Assembly (NCBI RefSeq): GCF_022174665.1
Contig: NZ_CP076562.1
Location: 1,625,001-1,689,000 of the forward strand
Source: Eubacterium sp. MSJ-33
Lineage (GTDB): Bacteria > Bacillota > Clostridia > Lachnospirales > Lachnospiraceae
DNA length: 64,000 nucleotides
Direction: 5' to 3'
Below, one piece after another: positions 8,110 through 17,045 of the stretch (positions are counted from its first letter, which is position 1; each line of letters begins with the position of its first letter). The notes below the pieces were generated by a model. That model worked only from the letters and a program-made list of their open reading frames with translations. It had not been told where the DNA came from and made no database searches. The translations under genes and the position numbers were made by a program.

Positions 8110-10683
8110 TTACAAGTTTCTGCCACAGCACATCTTGTATTTCTTGCCGCTGCCACATGGACATGGATCGTTACGCCCAATCTTTGCGCTCTCACGTCGA
8201 ACCGGTCCCTTCTTTGCAGAATCATCCTTGTTCGTTCCGGTTACCTTGGCAACTTCTTCACGCTCTACCTTCTGCTCAATCTTGACATGGAGCAGCATAC
8301 GGACGGTATCCTCGCGGATAGCTGCTGTCATCTCATTGAACATATCAAAGCCGGCAAACTTATACTCAACAACCGGATCTTTACTACCATACGCCTGAAG
8401 AGTGATACCCTGGCGAAGCTGTGTCATATCGTCCAGATGTGCCATCCACTTCTTATCAATCACCTTCAGCAATACGACACGCTCAATCTCACGGAAATGC
8501 TCCGGTTCCGGAAACTCTGCTTCCTTCGCTTCGTATACCTTCGCTGCCTCTTCCTTAATTCTCTGCTTAAACTTATCCAGCTTGCCGGTTTTCTTCTCTT
8601 CCTCTGTCAACTCAATCGGCTCCATCGGGATAATCGGGATCAGAAGCTGATTCAATTCGCCGATCTGCCACTCACCGGGAGCAAGATCCGCTGAGCAGGT
8701 CTTGTCAATATAATTCTCAACTGTATCCTGAATGAACTTGAAGATAACATCACGCATATTCTCGCCATCCAACACACGACGGCGCTCTGCATAGATAACC
8801 TCTCGCTGATCATTATTTACCTGATCATATTCCATCAGGTTCTTACGGATTGCAAAGTTGTTGCTCTCAATCTTCATCTGTGCTTTCTCAACGAATTTGG
8901 TGATTGTACTATGCTGGATTTCTTCACCTTCCGGAATCTTCAACGCATCATAAACCGCTTTTACCTTCTCTGAACCAAACAAACGCATCAGGTCATCATC
9001 CAGAGACAGATAGAATTTGGATTCACCCGGATCACCCTGACGACCGGCACGGCCACGCAGCTGGTTATCAATACGACGGGACTCATGACGCTCTGTACCG
9101 ATAATCTTCAAGCCGCCAAGTTCTGCCACACCTTCACCAAGCTTAATATCTGTACCACGGCCAGCCATGTTGGTTGCAATCGTAACCGCACCACGCTGTC
9201 CGGCATCCGCAACAATCTCAGCCTCCAGTTCGTGGAACTTCGCATTCAATACCTTGTGCTGGATACCACGCTTTGTAAGCATACGGCTAAGTTCCTCAGA
9301 TGCTTCAATCGTAATCGTACCAACCAGCACCGGCTGTCCTTTATCGTGTGCTTCCGCAACCGCCTGTACAATTGCATCCAGCTTTTCCTTCTTCGTCTTA
9401 AATATAGAATCATGATGATCGATTCGCTGTACCGGCAGGTTTGTCGGAACAACGACAACATCCATACCGTAAATCTCACGGAACTCTTCTTCCTCTGTGA
9501 GGGCTGTACCGGTCATACCTGCCTTCTTCTTATATTTGTTAAAGAAGTTCTGGAAGGTAATCGTTGCCAGTGTACGGCTCTCCCGTTTTACCTTTACATT
9601 TTCCTTTGCTTCAATCGCCTGATGCAGGCCATCCGAAAAACGCCGTCCCGGCATGATACGTCCGGTAAACTCATCAACAATCAAAACTTCATCATCTTTT
9701 ACAACATAATCCTTATCACGGAACATAAGTGCATGTGCACGTAATGCCATAATCATGTTGTGCTGGATATCAATATTATCTGCATCCGAGAAGTTATCAA
9801 TATGGAAAAACTGTTCAACTTCCTTGACGCCCTGTGCGGTAAGAACAACCTGCTTATCTTTCTCATCTACTAAGTAATCGCCATCTTCCTCAATCTCGGT
9901 TCCCATGATTGCATCGAGCTTGCTGAGTTCCATCGAAGCAGTTCCCCGCTTCATACGGCGTGCAAGGTAATCACACATCTTGTACAGATCCGTAGACTTA
10001 CCACTCTGTCCGGAAATAATCAATGGTGTACGCGCCTCATCAATCAATACAGAATCGACCTCATCGACAATTGCGTAATGCAAGTCTCGCTGCACGAGCT
10101 GCTCCTTGTAAATAACCATATTATCACGTAGATAATCGAAACCAAGTTCGTTGTTTGTTACATATGTAATATCGCAGTTGTATGCTGCACGTCTCGCATC
10201 GTTCTTGTCACTATTTAAGATTACGCCTACCGTCAGTCCAAGGAATTCATGCACCTTTCCCATCCACTCTGCATCACGCTTTGCCAGATAATCGTTGACA
10301 GTTACGATATGAACGCCCTTTCCCTCAAGCGCATTCAGATATGCAGGAAGGGTAGAAACCAGTGTCTTACCTTCACCAGTACGCATCTCCGGGATACGTC
10401 CCTGATGCAGCAGGATACCACCGATCAACTGCACACGATAATGCTTCATATGAAGAACCCTGTCTGCTGCCTCCCGTACCACCGCAAATGCTTCCGGAAG
10501 CAGATCATCGAGTGTCTCACCTTTTTCAAGGCGTTCCTTAAACTCCGGTGTCTTTGCCTTCAGCTCTTCATCACTAAGTGCCTGCATAGACGCATCGAGT
10601 GCTTCAATCTTATCTACAATTGGATATATTTTCTTAAGCTCTTTATCGCTATGTGTTCCAAATATTTTTTCTAATAAGCTCAT
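8110..10683 (-). CDS. secA: preprotein translocase ATPase SecA
   Basis: The 857-residue protein is the motor of Sec export. Walker A RTGEGKT is at residues 101-107, the DEAD-type box appears as [17 protein letters not shown], and the second RecA domain has [13 protein letters not shown] and [10 protein letters not shown]. The C-terminal zinc/SEC-C tail [13 protein letters not shown] is intact at about 841-853, the part that binds SecB or ribosomes and lipids. RBS AGGGAGGTAAGAA precedes ATG 10683. The gene sits between hpf and prfB, the usual order in Firmicutes. The last ~30 residues before the zinc tail are basic and variable, as in other SecAs. Confidence 0.98.
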   Translation of the reverse strand: MSLLEKIFGTHSDKELKKIYPIVDKIEALDASMQALSDEELKAKTPEFKERLEKGETLDDLLPEAFAVVREAADRVLHMKHYRVQLIGGILLHQGRIPEMRTGEGKTLVSTLPAYLNALEGKGVHIVTVNDYLAKRDAEWMGKVHEFLGLTVGVILNSDKNDARRAAYNCDITYVTNNELGFDYLRDNMVIYKEQLVQRDLHYAIVDEVDSVLIDEARTPLIISGQSGKSTDLYKMCDYLARRMKRGTASMELSKLDAIMGTEIEEDGDYLVDEKDKQVVLTAQGVKEVEQFFHIDNFSDADNIDIQHNMIMALRAHALMFRDKDYVVKDDEVLIVDEFTGRIMPGRRFSDGLHQAIEAKENVKVKRESRTLATITFQNFFNKYKKKAGMTGTALTEEEEFREIYGMDVVVVPTNLPVQRIDHHDSIFKTKKEKLDAIVQAVAEAHDKGQPVLVGTITIEASEELSRMLTKRGIQHKVLNAKFHELEAEIVADAGQRGAVTIATNMAGRGTDIKLGEGVAELGGLKIIGTERHESRRIDNQLRGRAGRQGDPGESKFYLSLDDDLMRLFGSEKVKAVYDALKIPEGEEIQHSTITKFVEKAQMKIESNNFAIRKNLMEYDQVNNDQREVIYAERRRVLDGENMRDVIFKFIQDTVENYIDKTCSADLAPGEWQIGELNQLLIPIIPMEPIELTEEEKKTGKLDKFKQRIKEEAAKVYEAKEAEFPEPEHFREIERVVLLKVIDKKWMAHLDDMTQLRQGITLQAYGSKDPVVEYKFAGFDMFNEMTAAIREDTVRMLLHVKIEQKVEREEVAKVTGTNKDDSAKKGPVRRESAKIGRNDPCPCGSGKKYKMCCGRNL

Positions 10684-10810
10684 TTCTTACCTCCCTGAGC
10701 ACGATTCAATCTAATACCACAACTTGTAATATAACATTAAATGCCATGTAACGCAAGACGTTTCCGCGCCGGAAACAGGATTCCCGCGCATAAAATCCTC
10801 CTAAACAAAT

Positions 10811-10836
10811 ATCCCGGAGACCTTCGTCTCCGGGAT
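10811..10836 (-). terminator. hairpin downstream of hpf
   Basis: A perfect 11-bp stem ATCCCGGAGAC / GTCTCCGGGAT closes on a 4-nt loop in the 191-bp gap between hpf and secA. The minus-strand tail is only weakly U-rich (ATTTGTTT), while on the plus strand a T5 follows four bases later. It probably terminates or attenuates hpf transcription before secA. Confidence 0.7.
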
Positions 10837-10874
10837 ACCGTCTTTTTATAACCCTCTATACATAACTGAAACTA

Positions 10875-11402
10875 TTAAAATTCCGGCTCAATCAATCCGA
10901 ATGTATTACCTCTACGCTTGTATACGACATTTACCTTGTCTGTCTCTGCGTTACGGAATACGAAGAAGTTATGTCCGAGCAGATCCATCTGGATGCATGC
11001 ATCTTCCGGATACATAGGCTCCAGGACAACTTTCTTGCTACGGATAATCTGAACATCCTCGTCCTCGAGTCCTTCTACATCAAAGAAATCACTGTTGATG
11101 TATCCTGCATTCTGCTCCTTGTCCAAAATACGTTTCTTATGGCGTGTCACCTGACGTTCGATAATCTCTACGACCAAATCAATGGATACATACATATTAT
11201 CGCTTGCCTGCTCTGCACGAATCGTATGCCCCTTCATCGGGATTGTAACTTCAATCTTCTGGCGATCCTTATCTACAGAAAGAGTAACCTGTGCGGCTGT
11301 ATCTTCTGCGAAGAACTTCTCGATTCTCTCAAGCTTCTCATAGATAGCCTGTTTCAATGCGTCTGTAACCTCAATGTTTTTTCCACTAATGATGTAATTC
11401 AT
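10875..11402 (-). CDS. hpf: ribosome hibernation promoting factor, long form
   Basis: The 175-residue product has an N-terminal S30Ae/YfiA domain (MNYIISGKNIEVTDALKQAI) and the C-terminal dimerisation domain found only in long HPF (PMYPEDACIQMDLLGHNFFVF, cited here as two pieces around residues 120-150). Long HPF dimerises 70S ribosomes into 100S particles in stationary phase. RBS AAAGGAG lies nine bases before ATG. A TATAAT -10 on the minus strand is at 11477-11482 with no good -35, and the leader contains a small GTGC/GCAC hairpin followed by T6. secA lies downstream. Confidence 0.95.
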   Translation of the reverse strand: MNYIISGKNIEVTDALKQAIYEKLERIEKFFAEDTAAQVTLSVDKDRQKIEVTIPMKGHTIRAEQASDNMYVSIDLVVEIIERQVTRHKKRILDKEQNAGYINSDFFDVEGLEDEDVQIIRSKKVVLEPMYPEDACIQMDLLGHNFFVFRNAETDKVNVVYKRRGNTFGLIEPEF

Positions 11403-11559
11403 AAGCCCCAGCTCCTTTACGTCGAACTATAGAAAATAAAAAAGTGCAAGAAGCACATCTATCTTCTATGTTCAGTATTATAGCACACCGAACCCCCTTT
11501 TGGGAAGGGATTTTTCGTCAAAATACACAAAAAAAATCATTTTTAAGGAAAAAGCAAAA

Positions 11560-11589
11560 GGACATTTCCGATTCTGTTCGGAAATGTCC
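11560..11589. terminator. strong terminator after the NlpC/P60 gene
   Basis: GGACATTTCCG / CGGAAATGTCC forms a perfect 11-bp stem with an 8-nt loop. On the minus strand it is followed by TTTTGCTTTTT. T-runs flank both sides, so it can act bidirectionally. It ends transcription of the cell-wall hydrolase gene. Confidence 0.88.
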
Positions 11590-11622
11590 TTTTTACACAT
11601 TATTAGAAGTTTAAATTGCGTA

Positions 11623-12933
11623 CTAATTTGCGATTCTGCAAGCCTTAAATGGTGTGCTGTAATTTACACTGGAAATCTTAATTCCCGTACGACGGTTACT
11701 TGCATGAACAATCTGTCCGTTTCCAATATAGATTCCGACATGCTGCACAGATCCGGATCCATGATCATAGAACACAAGATCTCCCGGCTGAAGTGCTGCA
11801 AGACTGATTGCAGTTCCTGCATTGCTCTGTGTTGTTGCAGTTCTCGGCAGAGAATATCCAAAGTTCTTATATACACTCTGGACGAATCCCGAACAATCCG
11901 CGCCATTCGTCAGGCTTGTACCTCCATAAACATACGGATTTCCAACAAACTGACTTGCGAAGTTTGCAACCTGCTGGCCAAGCTCAGATACAGGAACATC
12001 TGTCACAGGCGCTTCTGTTGTTGGTGCCTCTGTTGTTGGCGCTTCTGTTGTTGGTGCTTCCGTTGCAGGTGCTTCTGTTGTCTGCTCCTGTGCCGGTGTG
12101 CTCACCGCCTTTGCCGTCGGCATATTATAGGAAATTGTAATATACTCATTCTTCACATAACCTGTAGTTCCGTCAAGCTGGATCTTTGTCCATGCATCGC
12201 CTGTGGAAACAATCGGATATGTCTCACCCTGTGCAAGAATTGTAATACGCTCGCTATCCACGCTTGCATCACTACGGAGTGTCAATGCTGCCGTATTGAC
12301 AACTGCTACCTTTGAAAGGTTTGCAGCCGCATAGCTTGCAGCGTCACCGTCAAATACAAGAAATTCATTCTTGATATATCCATCTACATTACCGGATGTA
12401 ATATGGGACCATGTATCGCCCTTTTCTACCACATTCACGAGACCAAATCCATCAATGGTTCCCACCTTTGTAGAATTTACATCTCCAGCCTGGCGGATAT
12501 TTACAGAACCGGATGCTTTCACAACTGCTTTACCCGTAAAATCCATAACCGGTGATGCCGCTGCTTCTTCCTGCGCCGGTGCTTCTGTTGTTGCTTCTTC
12601 GGTTGTCGTCTCAGTTGCAGGAGCCTCGGTTGTTATTTCCGTTACCTCTCCTGTTGTCTGTGCAACTTCTTCAATACTTCCTGTCACAACCGCATCTGTA
12701 GCAGTTGCCTCTGCAAGTGCAGTTGTTGCTACCGCATCCTCAGGAGTTGCTTCTGTAAATACGGCTCCGCCGTTTACTTCAATATAATGGTCAACGATCG
12801 AAGTTATACTTACGTTTGCGTCACTATATACGAATTCATCCGCCAATACCTTATATGTATATGTACCCATGGACGAAGCGAATATGCAACCTGCCGCCGC
12901 TGCCGCCAACCACTTTTTTGATGGTTTTCTCAT
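11623..12933 (-). CDS. secreted NlpC/P60 cell-wall endopeptidase with two SH3b domains
   Basis: The 436-residue protein has a Sec signal peptide (basic MRKPSKKW, hydrophobic core, cleavage near residue 31), a TEAPATE-rich low-complexity stretch, two bacterial SH3 domains (about 132-195 and 208-268, each with GYIKNE/GYVKNE-type endings), a second Thr/Glu/Ala/Pro linker (TEAPTTEAPTTEAP, about 280-310) and a C-terminal NlpC/P60 domain. Catalytic residues are Cys347 (NGADCSGFVQ), His398 (QHVGIYIG) and His410 (IVHAS). Such enzymes cut D-Glu/mDAP bonds in peptidoglycan stems. It is monocistronic, with a consensus promoter, a WalR-like box and a strong terminator. The linkers presumably span the wall. 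Confidence 0.93.
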   Translation of the reverse strand: MRKPSKKWLAAAAAGCIFASSMGTYTYKVLADEFVYSDANVSITSIVDHYIEVNGGAVFTEATPEDAVATTALAEATATDAVVTGSIEEVAQTTGEVTEITTEAPATETTTEEATTEAPAQEEAAASPVMDFTGKAVVKASGSVNIRQAGDVNSTKVGTIDGFGLVNVVEKGDTWSHITSGNVDGYIKNEFLVFDGDAASYAAANLSKVAVVNTAALTLRSDASVDSERITILAQGETYPIVSTGDAWTKIQLDGTTGYVKNEYITISYNMPTAKAVSTPAQEQTTEAPATEAPTTEAPTTEAPTTEAPVTDVPVSELGQQVANFASQFVGNPYVYGGTSLTNGADCSGFVQSVYKNFGYSLPRTATTQSNAGTAISLAALQPGDLVFYDHGSGSVQHVGIYIGNGQIVHASNRRTGIKISSVNYSTPFKACRIAN

Positions 12934-12950
12934 GTTCTTACCTCCAATTT

Positions 12951-12967
12951 GTTACAAATATGTTACA
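12951..12967 (-). promoter_or_regulatory. WalR-like box in the leader of the NlpC/P60 gene
   Basis: On the minus strand TGTAAC-ATATT-TGTAAC is an exact match to the WalR/YycF consensus (two TGT[AT]A[ACT] hexamers separated by 5 bp). WalRK controls peptidoglycan hydrolases in Firmicutes, and this gene encodes one. The box lies between the promoter and the RBS, a position that would suit repression. A third related half-site (ATTACA on plus, 12972-12977) is 4 bp away. Confidence 0.6.
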
Positions 12968-12983
12968 ACTTATTACATTGCCC

Positions 12984-13012
12984 ATTATAGCAACCTGTAA
13001 TATTATTGTCAA
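12984..13012 (-). promoter_or_regulatory. consensus sigma-A promoter of the NlpC/P60 gene
   Basis: TTGACA (13007-13012) and TATAAT (12984-12989) on the minus strand are separated by exactly 17 bp, a full consensus housekeeping promoter about 50 bp upstream of the start codon. The rest of the 372-bp gap (12934-13305) is AT-rich, contains more TGTAACA/TGTTACA words at about 13132-13150 and the MFS terminator, and no gene. Confidence 0.88.
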
Positions 13013-13251
13013 CCAATTTTTGGATGTTTTTTCAAAAGTTCACAATTTATTCGCATTTTTACAGCATTTCTGCCACATTCAAGCCCTCTTTTTCTGTCAA
13101 CTTTTTTCAAAAGATAGTTCACATAAAATTATTACATTTTGTAACATTTTGAAATATTTAGTACATGATATTGAGTGACAAATCCTTGTAATACAATATA
13201 TAGAAATCCGCCCACAGCATTATAACAAGCTCTTCATCTTCTTTACATAAA

Positions 13252-13279
13252 AATCCCGGTAGCAACAGCCACCGGGATT
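13252..13279 (-). terminator. terminator after MFS transporter
   Basis: AATCCCGGT / ACCGGGATT (9-bp perfect stem, 10-nt loop) is followed on the minus strand by a short T-run (TTTTATG). It lies 27 bp past the MFS stop codon. Confidence 0.8.
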
Positions 13280-13305
13280 CTACAGTTCTTTTTCACTTTT
13301 ATTCT

Positions 13306-14487
13306 TTATCTGTGTTCTGACAGTTCCATACTATTTGTCACAATCGTTACAAAGAATACCGCAGATATCACTGCAAAAATCGCACCTACAAAGCCAATAT
13401 GCGGCAGATGTCCATTCGAGCAGACAATTCCGCCGATCCAGCTCCCCGCACCGATTCCAAAATTAAATATTCCCGAGAAGATGGACATCGCAACCGAAGA
13501 CGACTGCTCATCTGTACAGCGGATTGTCTCTGATTGGAACGATACATTAAACACAAGTACCGTAATTCCCCACAGTGCGCAAAGCACCATCATAAACCAA
13601 GGCTGCTTCGATGCCGGCAACAGCAATGCGAGTTCGATTGCAAGAGAAATCATCACTGTCCGCAGGAAACGCAGACGATAGCGGTCATAAAACTTTGAGA
13701 ACAGAAAACTTCCAAGCAGGCCCGCTGCGCCAAACAAAAACAGCGTCACCGTGATTGTATTATTCTTCATTCCCGCAACCTGTTGCAAAAACGGATCAAT
13801 ATAACTGTAACTTGTGTAGTAACCAACCACAAACAGGAAAGTCTGTGCATATACACATACCAGCGAACGGTTCTTAAACAATCCCGGAAGCTGTTTGATG
13901 CGGAACGGTTCCCCTGCATCCATCTTCGGGAACAAAAATGCCATATATAAAACCACAATAAATGTGATAATTGCAACAATCAAAAATGCACTGCGCCAGC
14001 CTGCATAATGTCCAACCAGGCGTCCCAGAGGCAGCCCTGCAATTGTGGCAACCGAGGTTCCTGTTACAACCATACTAAGTGCCAGAGACTGATGTTCTTC
14101 TGACGCCATCCGCACCGCGATCGGTGACGCAATCGACCAGAAGATTGCATGTGCACATGCAACGCCAATTCGGGACACCATCAGCATACCATAACTGTTG
14201 GATAGCACGGAAAGTACCTGGCAGATGCCAAACAGCGTAACCGTTCCCATAAATAATTTCTTATAATCTATCTTGCTCACCAAAAGCATGAGCGGAAGCG
14301 ACAACAACATAACGATCCAGGAATATACCGTGATCAGCATTCCCGCTTTCGCCTCTGAAATCTCAAAATTCTTCGCTATATCCGTGAGTAACCCGATCGG
14401 CATAAATTCCGATGTATTAAATATGAATGCAGACACCGTCATTCCTATAAGTGGAAGTCTTTCCTTTGCTGTCATCTTTGTTCTCAT
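13306..14487 (-). CDS. major facilitator superfamily transporter, DHA1/SotB-like
   Basis: The 393-residue protein has 12 predicted transmembrane helices. Its N-terminus (LPLIGMTVSAFIFNTSEFMP) and LLTDIAKNFEISEAKAGMLI match the DHA1 sugar-efflux/arabinose-efflux group (SotB, AraJ, YdhP), which export sugars or drugs; the substrate cannot be told from sequence. Motif A-like DRYRLRFLR lies in the loop between helices 8 and 9. RBS AGAGGTAATATA precedes ATG 14487. It appears monocistronic, bounded by its own terminator. The 208 bp upstream contain the terminator of the YjfB-like gene and an AT-rich probable promoter region. Confidence 0.88.
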   Translation of the reverse strand: MRTKMTAKERLPLIGMTVSAFIFNTSEFMPIGLLTDIAKNFEISEAKAGMLITVYSWIVMLLSLPLMLLVSKIDYKKLFMGTVTLFGICQVLSVLSNSYGMLMVSRIGVACAHAIFWSIASPIAVRMASEEHQSLALSMVVTGTSVATIAGLPLGRLVGHYAGWRSAFLIVAIITFIVVLYMAFLFPKMDAGEPFRIKQLPGLFKNRSLVCVYAQTFLFVVGYYTSYSYIDPFLQQVAGMKNNTITVTLFLFGAAGLLGSFLFSKFYDRYRLRFLRTVMISLAIELALLLPASKQPWFMMVLCALWGITVLVFNVSFQSETIRCTDEQSSSVAMSIFSGIFNFGIGAGSWIGGIVCSNGHLPHIGFVGAIFAVISAVFFVTIVTNSMELSEHR

Positions 14488-14655
14488 ATTATATTACCTC
14501 TTCTACTAATAAATATTATAAACAGTATGTCTTTCATCAATTGTCATTCGATTTCACCGGAAATCAAATTGCATTTTAATAGAAAGGTTTTAGAAAAGCA
14601 ATACATAGAGTTTTCATATTTTTCATTTATTTGCTTTTTTGATTACCAACAAAAA

Positions 14656-14679
14656 AGTCCTGCATCTTCACGCAGGACT
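14656..14679 (-). terminator. terminator after YjfB-like gene
   Basis: AGTCCTGC / GCAGGACT (8-bp stem, 8-nt loop) is followed on the minus strand by T6 and GTTGG. It lies 18 bp past the stop of the small motility-type gene. Confidence 0.87.
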
Positions 14680-14696
14680 CTACATCATATCTTTAA

Positions 14697-14888
14697 TTAT
14701 AAACGAATATCTATATTGGCACCGACATTCGGATTAACAGACTGCTCCATCATCTGCGTAAGCATCGCTCCACTTGTCTCAACTGTATCAAGTGACTTTC
14801 GGAGCATCGCCATGTCAATTGCATTCATGCTGCCAGTATCGCTGACCGCCAATGTGATATTCGAATTTCCAACAGCTGCTATATTCAT
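14697..14888 (-). CDS. YjfB-family putative motility protein
   Basis: The 63-residue product starts MNIAAVGNSNITLAVSDTGS and ends in MMEQSVNPNVGANIDIRL. The short length and the C-terminal M-[EM]-x-S-V-x-P-[NH]-x-G-x-x-[IL]D ending fit the YjfB-like putative motility family (PF14070), found in flagellated Firmicutes and associated with sigma-D regulons; its biochemical role is unknown. I use ATG 14888, which follows GGAGG at the right spacing; an in-frame ATG at 14915 lacks one. The gene stands alone with its own terminator. Its presence suggests a motile host. Confidence 0.8.
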   Translation of the reverse strand: MNIAAVGNSNITLAVSDTGSMNAIDMAMLRKSLDTVETSGAMLTQMMEQSVNPNVGANIDIRL

Positions 14889-15042
14889 ATAACCCTCCAT
14901 AGTTCCTTTCCCCAAAACGCTTATATTCTTGTAGTTATATTACCGCTTTTCCCCCGGAATTGCAAGTGTTACCTATAGGTTCGTTTTGTGTGTCTAATGT
15001 TCATATATAACATGTTTACCATTCTTTTATCTATCATTTTTT

Positions 15043-15072
15043 TACGTTTTTTAGCATGTATTTTACGTTGTT
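15043..15072 (+). promoter_or_regulatory. candidate LytTR-regulator binding site upstream of agrA-like gene
   Basis: Two direct repeats, TACGTTTTT (15043-15051) and TACGTTGTT (15064-15072), have a 21-bp period, that is 9-bp repeats with a 12-bp gap, the geometry of AgrA/ComE-type LytTR sites. Both contain the [TA][AC][CA]GTT half consensus. They sit 24-53 bp upstream of the -35 of the regulator gene, so autoactivation is possible. Confidence 0.5.
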
Positions 15073-15095
15073 TTTTATCGCCAGAGCAAAAGATG

Positions 15096-15125
15096 TTGAC
15101 ACAGAAATTGCGAAATATTTATAAT
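15096..15125 (+). promoter_or_regulatory. promoter of the LytTR response regulator gene
   Basis: TTGACA (15096-15101) and TATAAT (15120-15125) with an 18-bp spacer lie just upstream of the RBS GAGGAG at about 15139-15145 and ATG 15153, giving a leader of about 20 nt. The remaining gap from 14889 contains the LytTR-like repeats and nothing coding. Confidence 0.8.
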
Positions 15126-15152
15126 ATACGAACATACGAGAGGAGCGATTTC

Positions 15153-15866
15153 ATGGATATTTTGATCGTAGAAGATGATCCTGCCCAGTTAGATGGCATC
15201 GAGGCTATCTTACTCGAGAAATATGATAATATGAATTGCATAAAAGCAGACACCTACAAGCAGGCAGTCAAAATGATGCAGGCAAACAAGGTTCAGTTAT
15301 TTCTTCTGGATATCTCCTTGGGGGATGAGGATTCCTTGCAGGACGGCGTAGCGCTCGGAACTTATATTCGTTCTATCCCACGCTATGCCAAAACGCCTAT
15401 TTTATTTTTAACTGCACTTTCCACGGACGCACCTCGCGCAATTCACGCAACCAACTGTTACGATTATCTCGTTAAACCATACAAAAAGGAAGATCTGCTG
15501 CTTACAATTGACAAACTGATTCACAATCGCTTTCTGGATGTGACCCCGATTGAATTACGTGATGTAAACGGAATTTACTTCCGTGTTCTACCGGAGAAAA
15601 TCCTGTACATCGAAGCCGGTGGTAAAAATTTAACGATTTATACCGAAAGCGATGTCATCCTAGCTACCGGTCTCCGGCTGAAAGAAATCATTGCACAGCT
15701 TCCACCAAACTTCATACAGAGTCATCGTGGTTTTATCATCAACAGCGACTATGTCAATTCCTACGACCCGACTAACGCAATTCTTTATCTGGGCAACCAC
15801 AATCTTCCCACACCGGTCGGACGCAAATTTAAAGATATCGTCAAAAAAGCAATTAGCAGGGACTGA
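15153..15866 (+). CDS. AgrA-like LytTR response regulator
   Basis: The 237-residue protein starts MDILIVEDDPAQLDGIEAIL. Its receiver domain has acidic residues EDD at 7-9, phosphoacceptor Asp53 (FLLDISLG) and Lys in the LVKPYKKEDLL segment. The C-terminal LytTR domain (about 135-237) has YIEAGGKNLTIYT and FIQSHRGFIINSDYV, the DNA-binding signature. I use ATG 15153 after AGGAG; the open frame extends upstream but has no RBS and would cross the promoter. It lies convergent with agrB and close to agrD and the kinase, so it is the response regulator of an agr-like peptide quorum-sensing circuit. Confidence 0.92.
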   Translation: MDILIVEDDPAQLDGIEAILLEKYDNMNCIKADTYKQAVKMMQANKVQLFLLDISLGDEDSLQDGVALGTYIRSIPRYAKTPILFLTALSTDAPRAIHATNCYDYLVKPYKKEDLLLTIDKLIHNRFLDVTPIELRDVNGIYFRVLPEKILYIEAGGKNLTIYTESDVILATGLRLKEIIAQLPPNFIQSHRGFIINSDYVNSYDPTNAILYLGNHNLPTPVGRKFKDIVKKAISRD

Positions 15867-15901
15867 AAAGATTTTACCAAAACACTTTCAGCCCCTGCTA
15901 A
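15853..15901. terminator. shared bidirectional terminator between convergent agrA-like and agrB-like genes
   Basis: TTAGCAGG (15853-15860) pairs with CCTGCTAA (15894-15901), with an inner CTGAAAG/CTTTCAG extension. The stem includes the last codons of the regulator gene. It is followed by TTTATTG on plus and by TTGCTTTTTTG on minus, so both convergent transcripts can end here. Confidence 0.8.
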
Positions 15902-15902
15902 T

Positions 15903-16745
15903 TTATTGCCTCTTCCAAAAATCGTGCACCGCCTGATAATGGATATCCTGTACCAACCGGTTCTTCTCCTCATCGGTCAAAAGAGCCAGAAATGCATCCT
16001 TTTCCGAATCGGAAAATCCTTTAAATGCACTTGTTCGTTCCTTTCTTGTCATTTTTTCAAACTCCGCCGGATACCGAACCAGCCCATCCAATCTTTGTTC
16101 ATAGTTTCTGGTATATTCCATAAAAAGCTTTTCCGCTTCCGCCGACACCGTCACCGGTGCATCCTGATTCTGATAATACATATAATCCTCTCTCAACAAT
16201 ACAACACCTGCCTCTACAATCTGTAATACCAATGTCCATCCAACAAATGCAGCACATGCAGGGAAAATGGTTATACAGATGCTCAAGACAGCCAATCCTA
16301 ACAGCCCTCTTATCTGAATTTTGCGTTTTCGTTCTCCCTTGTAAACCGGACGATTCGGTGACGGAAGCGGCGCTATCTTAATCATCAAATATGCCACAAC
16401 CAGAATCAATCCCGCAGTTACAATCTGAGAGACAGGTGCAAGTGTGCCTCCCACCACTGCCAGCACATACACGCTTATCGAAACAACTGTACAACCTATA
16501 TTTGTCTTCATGTGAATACCGCCCAGAAAGCGGCGAACAAGATTCACTGTCAAAAAACAGAACAGAAACTCTCGAAAGAATCCCGATATTGCAAAAACGA
16601 AAAATAGAAGTAGATTTTTCTGTAAATCCCCAACTAACGATTCGACTGCATAGCATATTTTGGCACAGTGTATATCTGCCACATCATATTCCTGCCCAAC
16701 CAAATATTCCGTTATGCACGTTCCAATCTTATGATTTATCCCCAT
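15903..16745 (-). CDS. AgrB-like propeptide-processing membrane endopeptidase with long C-terminal extension
   Basis: AgrB proteins cut the AgrD propeptide and form its thiolactone. The 280-residue product has NLVRRFLGGIHMKT followed by Cys, with catalytic His78 and Cys85 separated by six residues, as in S. aureus AgrB (His77, Cys84). Hydrophobic segments follow at about 87-105, 112-130, 148-166 and 168-180. Unusually, after the membrane region there is an acidic/helical cytoplasmic tail of about 95 residues (from about 185) containing KFMEYTRNYEQRL-type helices and a TDEEKNRLV segment; typical AgrB ends near 190-210. I use ATG 16745 (MGINHKIG) after GGGGATGTG; a TTG start at 16793 would add 16 residues. 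The AgrD-like gene lies 90 bp upstream on the same strand. Confidence 0.88.
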   Translation of the reverse strand: MGINHKIGTCITEYLVGQEYDVADIHCAKICYAVESLVGDLQKNLLLFFVFAISGFFREFLFCFLTVNLVRRFLGGIHMKTNIGCTVVSISVYVLAVVGGTLAPVSQIVTAGLILVVAYLMIKIAPLPSPNRPVYKGERKRKIQIRGLLGLAVLSICITIFPACAAFVGWTLVLQIVEAGVVLLREDYMYYQNQDAPVTVSAEAEKLFMEYTRNYEQRLDGLVRYPAEFEKMTRKERTSAFKGFSDSEKDAFLALLTDEEKNRLVQDIHYQAVHDFWKRQ

Positions 16746-16835
16746 GTCCACATCCCCAGTCTCTGATTCATAACAGATGGGATATCCGCCCAATTCCGTG
16801 CAACGGATACCCCCAATGTTATTTTGTTACTGTGC

Positions 16836-16982
16836 TTAGTTGTCCTCTTCAGACTCCATCTCAACTCTCATGCAATCCGGAAGCTCCGGCTCTCCCCAAA
16901 AGTTTTTACATCCTGTAAGAGTCAAAATAACATCTGTCAGGTCCTCCAACTGCGCAGCAACTACTCTCTTCATATCTTTCAT
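16836..16982 (-). CDS. AgrD-like cyclic lactone autoinducer propeptide
   Basis: A 48-codon gene starts at ATG 16982 behind the near-perfect RBS AAGGAGG. The peptide has an N-terminal amphipathic leader (residues 1-23), then G-C25-K-N-F-W29 and the acidic recognition segment GEPELPD, ending in an acidic tail. This parallels S. aureus AgrD, where C-D-F-I-M is the thiolactone ring and DEVEVPKEL the conserved C-terminal motif. The predicted autoinducer therefore has a five-residue C25-W29 thiolactone with a short tail; exact N-terminal trimming is unknown. A second cysteine, Cys37, lies in the discarded part. The gene is directly upstream of the AgrB-like gene and divergent from the AgrC-like kinase. 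Confidence 0.85.
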   Translation of the reverse strand: MKDMKRVVAAQLEDLTDVILTLTGCKNFWGEPELPDCMRVEMESEEDN

Positions 16983-17045
16983 CACACATCTCCTCCTTCT
17001 TATGAAAGCATATTCTCGGAAATTCATCTTCAAACGAATTTCTGT

